Positions 1 to 9,366 of a stretch of DNA of 64,000 nt are shown here, piece after piece. Below the pieces are notes generated by a model, which was given only the letters and a program-made list of their open reading frames with translations, searched no databases and was not told where the DNA came from. Positions within the stretch are counted from its first letter, which is position 1. Each line of letters opens with the position of its first letter. The stretch covers positions 3,910,001-3,974,000 of the forward strand of contig NZ_CP009928.1 of the NCBI RefSeq assembly GCF_001021975.1, in the 5' to 3' direction. A program made the position numbers and the translations under genes. Source of the DNA: Chryseobacterium gallinarum. Its GTDB lineage: Bacteria; Bacteroidota; Bacteroidia; Flavobacteriales; Weeksellaceae.

Positions 1-249
1 AATGCTGAAGTGAATATCAGCAGCAGATATACACAAGGATTGCCTAACGAAGCCGTAGTCTCTTTTGAAAATAAAAACTATGTTTTTGAAGATCTCGGAA
101 AATCAGATTATAAGATGGTCCAGGTTACTACCGGGATTTCTGATGATCAGTTTACTGAAATATTAAAACCGGAAATATTAAAAGATAAAAAGATTGTGCA
201 GAAAGGAGCCTATAGCCTTCTGATGATGCTTAAGAATAAAGCAGAGTAA
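1..249 (+). CDS. C-terminal end of an RND-efflux periplasmic adaptor (partial)
   Basis: The reading frame is open from the first base and stops at 247-249, so only about 82 C-terminal residues are present and the true start lies left of the window; the GTG at base 10 is just an internal valine codon. The residues LPNEAVVSFENKNYVF followed by a stretch ending KKIVQKGAYSLLMMLKN look like the end of HlyD/CusB-type membrane-fusion proteins, which link an inner-membrane RND pump to an outer-membrane channel. The assignment rests on this tail only. The next gene is 113 bp away and is probably a separate unit. Confidence 0.7.
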   Translation, partial: NAEVNISSRYTQGLPNEAVVSFENKNYVFEDLGKSDYKMVQVTTGISDDQFTEILKPEILKDKKIVQKGAYSLLMMLKNKAE

Positions 250-362
250 TAATATAGTTTTATTTATAATAACTATAACCGGGATGCCTATTTTGAATCA
301 GGAATCCTGCGCTATATTGCTTACCTTAGGGCTTCCTTAGTATTTATAATAACAATTCATTT

Positions 363-1307
363 ATGGAAAAAAGAAAAATCAAAAATACTGATTTAACAGT
401 AGCACCTGTTAATTTCGGAGGAAATGTTTTTGGATGGACGCTGGACGAAAAACAGTCTTTTGATATATTAGACCGGTTTACTGCAGCGGGATTTAATTTT
501 GTAGACACTGCAGACACGTATTCATGGTGGGTAAACGGTAAGGGCGGACAATCTGAAGAAATCATCGGTAAATGGATGAAAAACCGCTCCAATCGTAATG
601 ATATCGTATTGGCTACCAAAGTAGGATCAGAAACCAAAGAACATGGTTTTGACATCAGCAAAAAACATATCCTTCAATCGGTAGATGAGTCTCTGCAAAG
701 ACTCCAGACCGATCATATTGATATTTATTACACACATTTTGATGACAATGTTACTCCTGTAGAAGAAACACTTTCGGCATATGATGAAATTATCAAAGCT
801 GGTAAAGTGCGCTATATTGCGGCCTCCAATCTTTCCCCGGAACGCTTGAGAGCTTCTTTTGATGCTGCTGAGAAAAACAATCTTCCTAAATATGTGGCTT
901 TACAGCCTCACTACAATCTGATGGAAAGAGAAGGTTTTGAAAAAAATTACGCTCCTTTGGTAAAGGAATTTGACCTGAGTGTATTTCCATACTGGTCTCT
1001 TGCAGCAGGCTTTTTAACAGGTAAATATCGTGAAGAAGCAGACTTTACCAAAAGCCCGAGAGGTGAAGGGGTAAGAAAATATTTAACTCCTAAAGGGCGT
1101 GATGTTTTAAAAGCATTGGATCAGGTCAGTGAAAAGCATCATACACAGCAAAGCACAGTCGCCCTGGCATGGCTATTAGCTAATCCTTTGATCACAGCAC
1201 CCATTGTAAGTGCTACGAGTGCAGCTCAGCTTGATACCCTGTTCAATGCTCCCAAACTGGTTTTAGATCAGGAAGATCTTGATTGCCTTAATAAGGCAAG
1301 CCATTAA
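363..1307 (+). CDS. Aldo/keto reductase
   Basis: A 314-residue NAD(P)H-dependent oxidoreductase with a TIM-barrel fold, the normal length for the family. It opens with NTDLTVAPVNFGGNVFGW. The conserved DTADTYS follows near residue 48, with a Lys in VLATKVGS (about 83) and the barrel strand HIDIYYTHFDD (about 119), where the His and Asp sit in the usual active-site neighbourhood. It most resembles the general-stress aldo/keto reductases (YhdN/IolS-like); the substrate cannot be told. It stands alone and converges with the ClC gene on a shared bidirectional terminator. A second, more distant aldo/keto reductase lies at 5998-6993. Confidence 0.9.
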   Translation: MEKRKIKNTDLTVAPVNFGGNVFGWTLDEKQSFDILDRFTAAGFNFVDTADTYSWWVNGKGGQSEEIIGKWMKNRSNRNDIVLATKVGSETKEHGFDISKKHILQSVDESLQRLQTDHIDIYYTHFDDNVTPVEETLSAYDEIIKAGKVRYIAASNLSPERLRASFDAAEKNNLPKYVALQPHYNLMEREGFEKNYAPLVKEFDLSVFPYWSLAAGFLTGKYREEADFTKSPRGEGVRKYLTPKGRDVLKALDQVSEKHHTQQSTVALAWLLANPLITAPIVSATSAAQLDTLFNAPKLVLDQEDLDCLNKASH

Positions 1308-1365
1308 TTTTCCAAAGATTTCTATATAAGGCGAAATCTTCACTGGCAAATTTTGTAGGTCAATA

Positions 1366-1402
1366 TAAAAAAATCCGTTCTGATATTGAACGGATTTTGT
1401 CA
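1366..1402. terminator. Bidirectional terminator between aldo/keto reductase and ClC
   Basis: Stem AAAATCCGTTC (1370-1380), loop TGATATT, stem GAACGGATTTT (1388-1398). A-rich sequence on the left and T-rich sequence on the right let it act for both converging genes. Confidence 0.85.
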
Positions 1403-1405
1403 TTT

Positions 1406-3253
1406 TTAGTCTGAATATTCTTTCAGCAGTTGTCTGTAGCTCATAAGAATAGACGACTTTGAAATAAATCCGATGAAATCATTATCCGTACTTACTACCG
1501 GAAGGTTCCATACACCGGTATCATCAAAAGTCTGGAGGATATCCAGCGGTTTATTTTCACGGTGAAGAATAGCAGGCGGTGCTTTCATAATTTGAGATAC
1601 CGTTTGCAGCGGATCTATCTCCTTATTAAAAAGATAAGGCCTGATATCATCTAATGTAAGCACACCTTTCAGTTTCTTATGTTCATCTGTTATAGCAAAA
1701 ATGTTTTTATTTCCACTTTTTACAAGCTCAAACAGCTCCGTGACTGTCGCATTTTCATAAATCATCTGGGAATACTGATCGATAAAATCTTCTGTTCTTA
1801 AGGCAAAAAGAAGGTTCTTGTCGTGTTTATTCGTGAAAATTTTACCTTCATCAGCCAGAGATTTCAACTCCGGAGAAATAGGAGAGAACCATTTGGCAAT
1901 AAGGTACGACATTACCGCTACAATCATCAGGGGAATAAACAGGTCATATCCAAAACTGGATTCTGCAATCAGGAATATGGCTGTAAGCGGGGCATAGAGT
2001 ACACCGCTCATGGCGCCCGCCATTCCTACAAGAACAAGATTTGTTACCGGAACATCTGTAAACCCCAAATGCTGACAGACCAGAGCAAATAAATAGCCCA
2101 ATGTACCCCCTGCAAAAAGAGAAGGTGCGAAATTTCCACCATTCCCACCACTGAATATGGTAAAAGAGGTAGCAAAAGCTTTTAAAAGCAATACCAGAAT
2201 TAAAAATATAATGATTGTCCAGTCTCCGATTTCAAAATACCTGAAAAGGCTGTTTTCGATAATAGAATAAGTATCACCGTTGGTAAAAGCTTTTACCGTT
2301 TCATAACCTTCCCCAAATAATGGCGGAAACAGAACACACAGAAGGGACAATACAGCTCCTCCGAACATAGCCTTACGCATCCTTGAAAGCCGGAGTCCTT
2401 TTATAAAATGCTCCACCTTTTGGGAAATAACAACAAAATAACGGGCATATAAGCCGGTGACTATCCCCAGAATAAGGTAATAAGGAACGTTTTTGTAATT
2501 AAAAGGATCTCTTGTATAAAACCTGAAAAGGACATCTTCCTGAAGCAAAACCCGGGATAGAAGACTTCCACAGACTGCGGCCACCACTAACGGGATAAAG
2601 TCTGTAAAAACAACACCGGTCAGCAGGATTTCAAAAGCAAACATAATCCCGGCAATAGGAGCATTAAATGCAGAGGCTATCCCAGCCGTAGCGCCGGCTG
2701 CCAGTAACAGGGTGCGTTCTTTATAGTTCAGTCTGTAGGTCTGGGCATAATTAGAACCAATTGCAGCTCCCGTAACGGCGATAGGACTTTCGAGTCCGGC
2801 AGAGCCACCTAACCCAACCGTAACCGCACTTTGTATGACCTGTGAATACATTTTCACAGAAGCTACAATGCTGGAGTTTTGTGCAATTTCATATAAAATC
2901 GCTCCAATTCCTTTACGGTCCTGCCCTTTAAACAAAGTTATAACAATCAAGGTGGTAAGCACTATTCCTAAAAAAGGAAAAACAATATAGAATAATATCT
3001 GATATTCAAAGTGAACTTTATTCGTGATAAAATAGTGTATATTATGTACGAGGGTTTTCAGAATAACTCCTGCCAGCCCTGCAGTACACCCTACCAGAAT
3101 ACCCGATAGAACAAGAAACTGATTCCTGCTCAGTCTATTGTTCAGCCAATGCAAGATAAGTTCATAGCTGCGTGCTTTTTCCAGTCCGTATTTCTGGAAA
3201 TCTCTTTTAAATTTAAGGAAACTCAGGTATTTTTTTTTGTTGTGAATTTTCAC
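1406..3253 (-). CDS. ClC-family chloride channel/transporter with two CBS domains
   Basis: A 615-residue membrane protein. Three ClC ion-pathway signatures are visible: GSAGLESP, in which the Glu corresponds to the gating glutamate; GIASAFNAPIAGIMFAFE; and GGNGGNFAPSLFAGG. About ten hydrophobic helices fill residues 40-460. The last 130 residues form a CBS pair (around 485-545 and 550-612, ending in GVWNLPVVSTDNDFIGFISKS) that normally binds adenine nucleotides and tunes transport. The retained gating Glu is compatible with a Cl-/H+ exchanger, but channel and exchanger cannot be separated by sequence. The gene is monocistronic, with a shared terminator downstream. Confidence 0.93.
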   Translation of the reverse strand: MKIHNKKKYLSFLKFKRDFQKYGLEKARSYELILHWLNNRLSRNQFLVLSGILVGCTAGLAGVILKTLVHNIHYFITNKVHFEYQILFYIVFPFLGIVLTTLIVITLFKGQDRKGIGAILYEIAQNSSIVASVKMYSQVIQSAVTVGLGGSAGLESPIAVTGAAIGSNYAQTYRLNYKERTLLLAAGATAGIASAFNAPIAGIMFAFEILLTGVVFTDFIPLVVAAVCGSLLSRVLLQEDVLFRFYTRDPFNYKNVPYYLILGIVTGLYARYFVVISQKVEHFIKGLRLSRMRKAMFGGAVLSLLCVLFPPLFGEGYETVKAFTNGDTYSIIENSLFRYFEIGDWTIIIFLILVLLLKAFATSFTIFSGGNGGNFAPSLFAGGTLGYLFALVCQHLGFTDVPVTNLVLVGMAGAMSGVLYAPLTAIFLIAESSFGYDLFIPLMIVAVMSYLIAKWFSPISPELKSLADEGKIFTNKHDKNLLFALRTEDFIDQYSQMIYENATVTELFELVKSGNKNIFAITDEHKKLKGVLTLDDIRPYLFNKEIDPLQTVSQIMKAPPAILHRENKPLDILQTFDDTGVWNLPVVSTDNDFIGFISKSSILMSYRQLLKEYSD

Positions 3254-3362
3254 TTGGAAAGAATTTTAATGTTGCAATAATCTGATACAACACTGTAAAT
3301 TTATGAAATATCTGTCAAAAAAATTCATGCTGGGTTCCTTTATACTACACTTTTCGTTTTGG

Positions 3363-3377
3363 GTTACCTTGGGTAAC
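3363..3377. promoter_or_regulatory. 15-bp palindrome upstream of ClC
   Basis: GTTACC-TTG-GGTAAC is a perfect dyad about 110 bp before the ClC start and about 90 bp after the SDR stop. It looks like an operator for a dimeric regulator, but nothing in the window identifies the protein. Confidence 0.35.
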
Positions 3378-3467
3378 TTTATAATTTACAGCAGATTAGG
3401 GTGTGGATTATTAATTAAAATAAGGTAATATGTTTATATATTGTATGCTCGAAATCTGTTGCAGTTT

Positions 3468-4466
3468 TTACGGTTTAACCAATTTTTTTGATTTTCCTGA
3501 AAACAGGAATCCGGCTGCAATGAGGCCTATAATTCCTGCAGCAGCCCAGGTTAATGTCCCGGAAGAAACAGAAACAAGACTTTTCCCGTAAATTCCCGTA
3601 TTTCCTTTTGAAGCCTCCAAAACATTACCTTCTGTATTTTCTCCTTTATGTGCCTTCTTCATAAGCAGCCTTACTGCAGCGGAAGAAACGTACCGGATGA
3701 CGCCAGGACAGATTTCATATAAATTTTTAAAGACTACTGCAGACCAGTCCGGATAAGAGGCCTCTACAGGATTTTTAGCTGTTCTTACGATGGCTGCAGC
3801 TAAACGACGGGGATCAAATGATGGGGGAGGTGTGCTTAATTGTATCCCTGAATAATTGGCTGCATGTCCTATTCCTGATGATCTTTGGAATCCGGGATAC
3901 AGTGCACAAATGTGAATATTGGGAAAATCAGAAACCTCACCCTGCAGGGTTTCCACCATTCCGCGGATTCCATATTTTGATGCGGTATAGGCTGTGCCAT
4001 AAGGAGCAGGCATCCATCCGCCAATTGAGATATTATTCAGCAACACTCCTTTTTTCTGTCGTTTAAAAACAGGTAAAACAGCATGTGCTGAGTGCATATA
4101 GCCTAAGAGGTTTGTTTTTATAATCTGATCGGTAACCTCTGAAGGGATCTCCTCAAATTTCCCAAAAGCTAAAACGCCTGCATTATTAACCCAATAATCA
4201 ATTTTTCCACTGAAAGCAAGGGCTTCTTCTACAAGACGGTGAGCCTCTTCGGCCACAGAAATGTCAGTAGGCACCACAAGTACTTCTACTCCAAATTTCC
4301 TGCATGTCTTTGCTGTTTCATTAAGAGCCTCCTCACCCCGTGCCGCAAGAACCAGATCTGCTCCTTGTTCTGCAAAAGCTTCCGCAGTGGCCTTACCGAT
4401 TCCACTGGATGCTCCTGTGATCACTACTGTTTCTCCAAAAAACGGAGGTTTTCTTTGATTTTTCAT
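3468..4466 (-). CDS. SDR family oxidoreductase with C-terminal membrane anchor
   Basis: A 332-residue classical short-chain dehydrogenase. The cofactor motif VVITGASSGIGKAT is at residues 13-26, then NNAG, then the active-site pair YTASK near 181-185. It is longer than the usual 250 residues: the extension runs to about 290 and ends in a hydrophobic helix (TWAAAGIIGLIAAGFLF) followed by a positive tail, so the enzyme is probably tethered to the inner membrane. It lies 57 bp downstream of the NDH-2 gene on the same strand, so the two may be co-transcribed. Substrate unknown. Confidence 0.88.
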   Translation of the reverse strand: MKNQRKPPFFGETVVITGASSGIGKATAEAFAEQGADLVLAARGEEALNETAKTCRKFGVEVLVVPTDISVAEEAHRLVEEALAFSGKIDYWVNNAGVLAFGKFEEIPSEVTDQIIKTNLLGYMHSAHAVLPVFKRQKKGVLLNNISIGGWMPAPYGTAYTASKYGIRGMVETLQGEVSDFPNIHICALYPGFQRSSGIGHAANYSGIQLSTPPPSFDPRRLAAAIVRTAKNPVEASYPDWSAVVFKNLYEICPGVIRYVSSAAVRLLMKKAHKGENTEGNVLEASKGNTGIYGKSLVSVSSGTLTWAAAGIIGLIAAGFLFSGKSKKLVKP

Positions 4467-4523
4467 ATCAGTTGGATTTAAGGTGTTCTGTTATTATTGT
4501 TATTATCTGAAATATTCTTCTGA

Positions 4524-5789
4524 TCAGTTTCCGGTATTCCTTTTAGGAAAAAGAATAAGCCTTATGGAAGGATTATTGGTAATAAATAATCGTAGCCAGT
4601 CTAAAGCGAGCCGGATTTTACTTCCAAAACCAACAAGGGGAATGATATGGATAAAAAGCCAGGTAAGCCATGCAATAAACCCTTTAAATGAATATTTGGG
4701 AAGGTCTACTACTGCATTATATTTTGAGATTATAGCCATGCTGCCTTTATCATTATACCGGAAAGGTTCCAGGACTTTTCCGTCTTCTATCCGTTTAAAA
4801 TTGGCAGCTAGATTTTTTCCTTGCTGAATGGCAACCTGCGCAAGCTGAGGGTGTCCTTTCGGATATTTTTCTTCAGAAAGCATCAGGCAAAGGTCTCCTA
4901 CTGCATAGATATTTGTGGTTTCTTCGACCTTATTGTAAGCATCCACCAGTAAACGTCTTCCTTTTCCTATACTTGTTTCCGGCACACCATGAACTTCCCT
5001 GCCAATCACCCCTGAAGTCCAGATCAGTGTTTCTGTTTCAATAGACCGCCCGTCACTTAAAATGACTTTACCGTCTACATAGTCTTTTACTGAAACGTTT
5101 AAAAGAATTTTTACCCCAAGTTCTTCCAGGGTCTGATAAGCGGTTTTCTTGGCAAGATCGCTCATCGGGGAAAGCAGGGAAGGCAAGGCATCAATAAGGT
5201 AGAGATGGGAAAGTCCTAATTTAATTTCAGGATATTCCTTCTGTGCAATATATTTTCCCATTTCAGCAAGCATTCCCGCAAGCTCCACACCAGTAGGACC
5301 GCCACCTGCAATGACAATATTCTGAAGCCGCTCTGCTTTTTCCATATCTTTATTCCGGGAAGCTTCTTCAAATGTTAACAGGATATGGTTTCTCAGATAA
5401 AGCGCTTCTTCTATAGTTTTCATAGGTAAGGCACATTTCTGAACGTTTTCCATTCCAAAAAAATTGGATTCTGTGCCCATGGCTAAAACAAGATAGTCAT
5501 AGCTTAATGTTCCGGTATCTGTTTCTATGGTCTTTTTGTCAGGATATACCTGAACAAGTTTACCCATATGATAATTTACATTCTTACTCTCAGAAAATAA
5601 TTTACGGAAAGGATAGCTGATATTGGAAGCTTCAATAAAAGAAGTAGCCACCTGATAGATAAGTGGTGGAAAAAAGTGATAGTTATTTTGATCTACCAGC
5701 GTTATTTTAAACCTTTTGTCATTTTTGAGAGATTTGATAAGGTTAATGCCGGCAAATCCTCCTCCTACGACCAGAATATGCTTTTTCAT
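4524..5789 (-). CDS. Type II NADH dehydrogenase-like FAD oxidoreductase
   Basis: A 421-residue two-dinucleotide-binding-domain flavoprotein. The ATG at 5789 is preferred because MKKHILVVGGGFAGIN puts the FAD-binding GGGFAG at residues 9-14; the open frame extends 11 codons upstream without family similarity. A second nucleotide-binding motif is NIVIAGGGPTGVELAG, and NIYAVGDLC is the FAD-associated GD motif. The C terminus has an amphipathic or hydrophobic stretch (WLTWLFIHIIPLVGFGSK) typical of NDH-2 binding the membrane face. It would feed NADH electrons to menaquinone without pumping protons. Probably in an operon with the SDR gene downstream. Confidence 0.9.
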   Translation of the reverse strand: MKKHILVVGGGFAGINLIKSLKNDKRFKITLVDQNNYHFFPPLIYQVATSFIEASNISYPFRKLFSESKNVNYHMGKLVQVYPDKKTIETDTGTLSYDYLVLAMGTESNFFGMENVQKCALPMKTIEEALYLRNHILLTFEEASRNKDMEKAERLQNIVIAGGGPTGVELAGMLAEMGKYIAQKEYPEIKLGLSHLYLIDALPSLLSPMSDLAKKTAYQTLEELGVKILLNVSVKDYVDGKVILSDGRSIETETLIWTSGVIGREVHGVPETSIGKGRRLLVDAYNKVEETTNIYAVGDLCLMLSEEKYPKGHPQLAQVAIQQGKNLAANFKRIEDGKVLEPFRYNDKGSMAIISKYNAVVDLPKYSFKGFIAWLTWLFIHIIPLVGFGSKIRLALDWLRLFITNNPSIRLILFPKRNTGN

Positions 5790-5997
5790 AATAATTTGAT
5801 TGAAATGGTGTCTTATATTCATTCAAGAACAGGACCAAATAAGGTATAATACAAATATTTAACATAACATAAGGGAATATAAAAATATCTGTATTTATCC
5901 GGACAAGCCATAGCGTAAAGACTTCCGGCCGATTCTGTTTTACCGATATCTGCACGATGTTTGCAGGTTATCTATGACCAACATCAAAAATATACAT

Positions 5998-6993
5998 ATG
6001 AAACCACAGATTTTAACAGAAAGCCACAGACTGGGAATAGGGGGCGTAGCAATAGGTACAGCTTTTGAAGATGTAACCGATGAACAGGCCCGCAAAATAC
6101 TGGATGCCGCATGGAATTCGGGAATCAGATACTATGATACTTCCCCCTGGTACGGGCTCACGAAAAGTGAAAGAAGGTTCGGAGATTTTCTGAAGAGCAA
6201 AAACAGGAAGGATTTTATATTTTCAACAAAAGTAGGAAGACTTTTTCATGAAGTTCCCGAATCGGAAGTTCCTCCGACGATGTGGAAAAACCCTTTGAAT
6301 TACGATTTCAAACATGATTATACGGCTGATGCTATCAAGAAATCAATTGCAGACAGTCTGCAGAGATCCGGGTTGGATTATATTGATATTGTTTATATTC
6401 ATGATTTGTCTGAAGATCAGGTAGGAGACCGCTATCCGTATTTTCTGAAGCAAGCCAGGGAAGGGGCTTTTAAAGTGCTTTCTGAGCTTCGTGACCAGGG
6501 AATTATTAAAGCCTGGGGAATGGGAGTAAACAAAATTGAACCGATTCTGGATTGTATTGAATCTGCAGATCCGGACATTTGCCTTTCTGCCACCCAGTAT
6601 TCGATATTGGAACATGAAGATGCGGTCGACAGACTTCTTCCTGCGGTTAAAAAAGCAGGTGTGAAATTAGTTTCAGGAGCAGGATACAATTCAGGATACA
6701 TAGCAGGAAGGGAACGTTATAATTATAAGGACGTAATTCCGAAAGGAATGGCTGAAAAGCGATCACGAATTGCTGCTATAGCAGAGAAATATAATATTGA
6801 TCTCATCAGTGCGGCTATCCATTTTGTGCTTGCAGCCGATGAATTTGTTTCCATTATTCCGGGAGCCAGCACTCCTGAACAGGTACAGCATAATATGAAA
6901 GCTTTTGAAACGCCTATTCCTTTTGATTTTTGGAAGGAATTAAAAGCTGAAGGCCTGATCTATGAAAAAGCTCAGGTTCCATCAAGGGAATAA
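5998..6993 (+). CDS. Aldo/keto reductase (D-threo-aldose/L-fucose dehydrogenase-like)
   Basis: A 331-residue aldo/keto reductase. The start at 5998 is chosen over the in-frame ATG at 5974 because family similarity begins just after it. It contains YYDTSPWYG with the catalytic Tyr, FIFSTKVGR with the catalytic Lys, IVYIHDL, and SIIPGASTPEQV near the end for NADP phosphate binding. The HDYTADAIKKSI segment and the overall pattern fit the sub-family annotated as D-threo-aldose 1-dehydrogenase. It is divergent from the NDH-2 gene and is followed after 57 bp by the response-regulator gene, with probable regulator-binding repeats in between. Confidence 0.88.
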   Translation: MKPQILTESHRLGIGGVAIGTAFEDVTDEQARKILDAAWNSGIRYYDTSPWYGLTKSERRFGDFLKSKNRKDFIFSTKVGRLFHEVPESEVPPTMWKNPLNYDFKHDYTADAIKKSIADSLQRSGLDYIDIVYIHDLSEDQVGDRYPYFLKQAREGAFKVLSELRDQGIIKAWGMGVNKIEPILDCIESADPDICLSATQYSILEHEDAVDRLLPAVKKAGVKLVSGAGYNSGYIAGRERYNYKDVIPKGMAEKRSRIAAIAEKYNIDLISAAIHFVLAADEFVSIIPGASTPEQVQHNMKAFETPIPFDFWKELKAEGLIYEKAQVPSRE

Positions 6994-7008
6994 CGTATCA
7001 TGAAAATC

Positions 7009-7030
7009 TTTCTTCAAAATTTCTTCAAAA
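7009..7030 (+). promoter_or_regulatory. Two perfect 11-bp direct repeats before the response regulator
   Basis: TTTCTTCAAAA occurs twice head to tail (7009-7019, 7020-7030), 20 bp before the response-regulator start. An 11-bp tandem repeat is the usual binding geometry of OmpR/PhoB-family regulators, so this is a candidate autoregulatory site. A near copy lies at 9101-9119. Confidence 0.5.
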
Positions 7031-7050
7031 TTTAAAGCTAATTTACAAGG

Positions 7051-7725
7051 ATGAAAATTTTAATTGTTGAAGATGAAACACAGCTTGCCAGAAGTATCTC
7101 AGAATATCTTTCTGAAGAGAGTTATCTCTGTGAAGCGGCCAGTACCTTCAGTGAAGCAATGAATAAAATAGAAATGTTTCATTATGACTGCATTCTGTTG
7201 GACATCATGCTTCCTGATGGAAACGGCCTTAAAATTCTGGAAGAAATAAAAAAACAACATAAGCAGGACGGTGTGATCATTATTTCTGCCAAAAATGCTT
7301 TGGATGATAAAATTAACGGACTGAAACTTGGTGCGGATGATTACCTTACCAAACCTTTTCATCTTTCTGAACTGATGGCAAGAATATATTCTATCATCCG
7401 CAGAAAACAGTTCAGCAGCTCCAATACCATTAAGCAAAATGAATTACAGATTGATCTGCTGGCTAAGAAAGTGTCTGTTCATGAGGAAAACATTTGCCTT
7501 ACCAAAAAAGAGTTTGACCTTTTGATCTATTTTATTGGAAACAAAAATAAAGTAATCTCTAAAAGTACTTTAGCAGAACATTTATCCGGTGATTTTGCCG
7601 ATATGCTGGATAATCATGATTTCGTATATGCCCATGTGAAAAATCTGAAGAAAAAACTATATGATGCCGGCTGTGGGCATTATCTTAAAACAATGTATGG
7701 AACCGGCTATAAATGGGAAACATAG
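7051..7725 (+). CDS. OmpR-family response regulator
   Basis: A 224-residue DNA-binding response regulator. The receiver domain spans residues 1-115 with the acidic pocket EDE at 7-9, the phospho-acceptor Asp51 in CILLDIMLPDGNG and the conserved Lys101 in DDYLTKPF. A winged-helix trans_reg_C domain follows (about 130-222, ending LKTMYGTGYKW). The histidine kinase gene begins 57 bp downstream on the same strand, so this is a cognate pair. The 11-bp direct repeats just upstream and at 9101 suggest autoregulation and control of the PAP2 gene. The stimulus is not known. Confidence 0.95.
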   Translation: MKILIVEDETQLARSISEYLSEESYLCEAASTFSEAMNKIEMFHYDCILLDIMLPDGNGLKILEEIKKQHKQDGVIIISAKNALDDKINGLKLGADDYLTKPFHLSELMARIYSIIRRKQFSSSNTIKQNELQIDLLAKKVSVHEENICLTKKEFDLLIYFIGNKNKVISKSTLAEHLSGDFADMLDNHDFVYAHVKNLKKKLYDAGCGHYLKTMYGTGYKWET

Positions 7726-7782
7726 ATAAATCTCTAGATAACTTTACATCCTTCCGGATTACACTCATAATTCCTATTTATT

Positions 7783-9078
7783 TTGAAACCTCTATTAAGC
7801 AAAACAACCAAGCCTTTCCTTATTTATGTTCTTATTGTTCTGATGATCAGTATTCCGGTGTATTATTGGGTGATAGATATGATCTGGAAAAGCGAGCTGG
7901 ATGAGCATAATCAGCTTATAGTAGAAAAAACGGCATATGAATTCAAACAATTACATTTATCCGATGACCAGCTGGAAACGAGCCTGAAACTTTGGAATCA
8001 TATCCAGCCTGAAACCAATATTGAAAAAATTTCTGCGGACCGGATCAGGAAAGACAGTGTCTATACGAGTGAAAAGCAACTTCCTTTTATCTCTGATAAG
8101 AAAAAGGAACGTTACCGGTGCCTTAAGAAAGTTGTTTATATTCAGGATAAACCTTATCTTTTTACCATACAGACCAATATTGAAGAATCTCATGAGACTA
8201 TGGGCATTATTGCCATGATCACCATTCTTTTCTTTATCATCATTGTTGTAGGCTTACTATATTTGAACAGGAGGCTGTCATCATCAGTCTGGAAACCATT
8301 CCGGGAAACCCTGGACCGTCTGAAAACATTTAATCTCAACAGCCAGAAAACAATCTCATTTCCGGCTTCAGACACTGCTGAATTTGAAGAGCTTAACGAA
8401 TCTCTTTATAAATTGATAGAACGTAATATTTCTGTTTATAAAACCCAAAAAGAATTTACAGAAAATGCTTCCCATGAACTTCAGACCCCGCTTGCCATTA
8501 TCAAGAATAAGCTGGATATCCTGATGCAGGACCAGGATCTTACCGAAAGGCAATACAGGATCGCTGAAGATATGAATAAAGCCCTCACAAGAAGTTCCCG
8601 GATTAATAAAAACCTTTTATTGCTGGCTAAAATAGACAATAATCAGTTTGACAATTCGGAAATTATTTCATTTGATAATCTGCTTTGCCAAAGCATAGAA
8701 ATTCTTCAGGAACATTTTGAACAGAAAAATATTATTATACAGAAACAGATTGCATCTGATATCCGGGTCAGCGGTAACAGTATTTTAACTGAAATAATGA
8801 TCAGTAACCTGATCATTAATGCAATCCGGCATACTTCTCCGGGAGGAACAATTTCTATACAGCTGACAGATTCTGTCTTTGAAGTTTCTAATTCAGGAAC
8901 AGAGAAACTCAATACCGGATTATTATTTAAAAGATTTTCCAAATTATCGGCAGATAATAACGGGAGTGGTCTTGGATTATCTATTATCCAGGAGATTTGC
9001 AGGTTCCATCATTGGACTGCCGGTTATATGTTTGAGAACAATAACCATGTATTTTCAATAAGGTTAAAATTATCTTAA
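7783..9078 (+). CDS. Membrane sensor histidine kinase
   Basis: A 431-residue sensor kinase read from a TTG start at 7783; no better ATG precedes the first membrane helix. Transmembrane helices at about 12-35 and 140-161 enclose a periplasmic sensor of about 100 residues of no known family. The HisKA domain carries the phospho-accepting His231 in ENASHELQTPLAIIKNKL. The HATPase_c domain shows an N-box (NLIINAIRHT) and a G-box (NGSGLGLSIIQEI). It should phosphorylate the response regulator encoded immediately upstream. No clear HAMP domain is seen. Confidence 0.92.
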   Translation: MKPLLSKTTKPFLIYVLIVLMISIPVYYWVIDMIWKSELDEHNQLIVEKTAYEFKQLHLSDDQLETSLKLWNHIQPETNIEKISADRIRKDSVYTSEKQLPFISDKKKERYRCLKKVVYIQDKPYLFTIQTNIEESHETMGIIAMITILFFIIIVVGLLYLNRRLSSSVWKPFRETLDRLKTFNLNSQKTISFPASDTAEFEELNESLYKLIERNISVYKTQKEFTENASHELQTPLAIIKNKLDILMQDQDLTERQYRIAEDMNKALTRSSRINKNLLLLAKIDNNQFDNSEIISFDNLLCQSIEILQEHFEQKNIIIQKQIASDIRVSGNSILTEIMISNLIINAIRHTSPGGTISIQLTDSVFEVSNSGTEKLNTGLLFKRFSKLSADNNGSGLGLSIIQEICRFHHWTAGYMFENNNHVFSIRLKLS

Positions 9079-9100
9079 AAAAGCACCGGAAATCTGGAAA

Positions 9101-9119
9101 TTCAAAATTTCTTCTAAAT
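9101..9119 (+). promoter_or_regulatory. Second copy of the response-regulator-type repeat
   Basis: TTCAAAATTTCTTC then TAAAT matches 18 of 19 positions of 7013-7031. It lies between the kinase gene and the PAP2 gene, suggesting that the phosphatase gene belongs to the same regulon. Confidence 0.45.
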
Positions 9120-9172
9120 CAGATTACACCTTTGAATTGAAAAATCTAAGGATGTGTAACTTTATTTAGAAC

Positions 9173-9355
9173 ATGATAACTAATATTTTTCTCTTATTTT
9201 CAGGAGTCCTTCGGGCAATGGGCACTTTTACCGGTTCTGCCGCCCGGATCGTTGTTTCTGAAAAACACATCCACCGGAAGAACTTTTGTGGTTTGCTTTG
9301 CCCTTTACTACGGCTAATCTTCCAGGGTTTTATACTTATCACTGAAGTTCAATAA
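9173..9355 (+). other. Doubtful 60-codon ORF or gene remnant
   Basis: An open frame of 60 codons lies between the kinase and PAP2 genes. The protein resembles nothing I recognise. Another frame of the same bases (GQWALLPVLPP then STGRTFVVCFALYYG) also looks protein-like but is interrupted, so this may be a decayed gene rather than a living one. Confidence 0.2.
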
Positions 9356-9366
9356 TACAGTCAAAG

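Noticed and set aside
1344..1355. TGGCAAATTTTG as another sigma-54 promoter
   Set aside because: GG and the following G are 10 bp apart instead of 12, and it lies just before a terminator between converging genes.
4239..4481. Small plus-strand ORFs opposite the SDR gene
   Set aside because: They are antisense to a well-supported SDR coding region and have no family-like sequence; the same holds for most other short antisense ORFs in the window.
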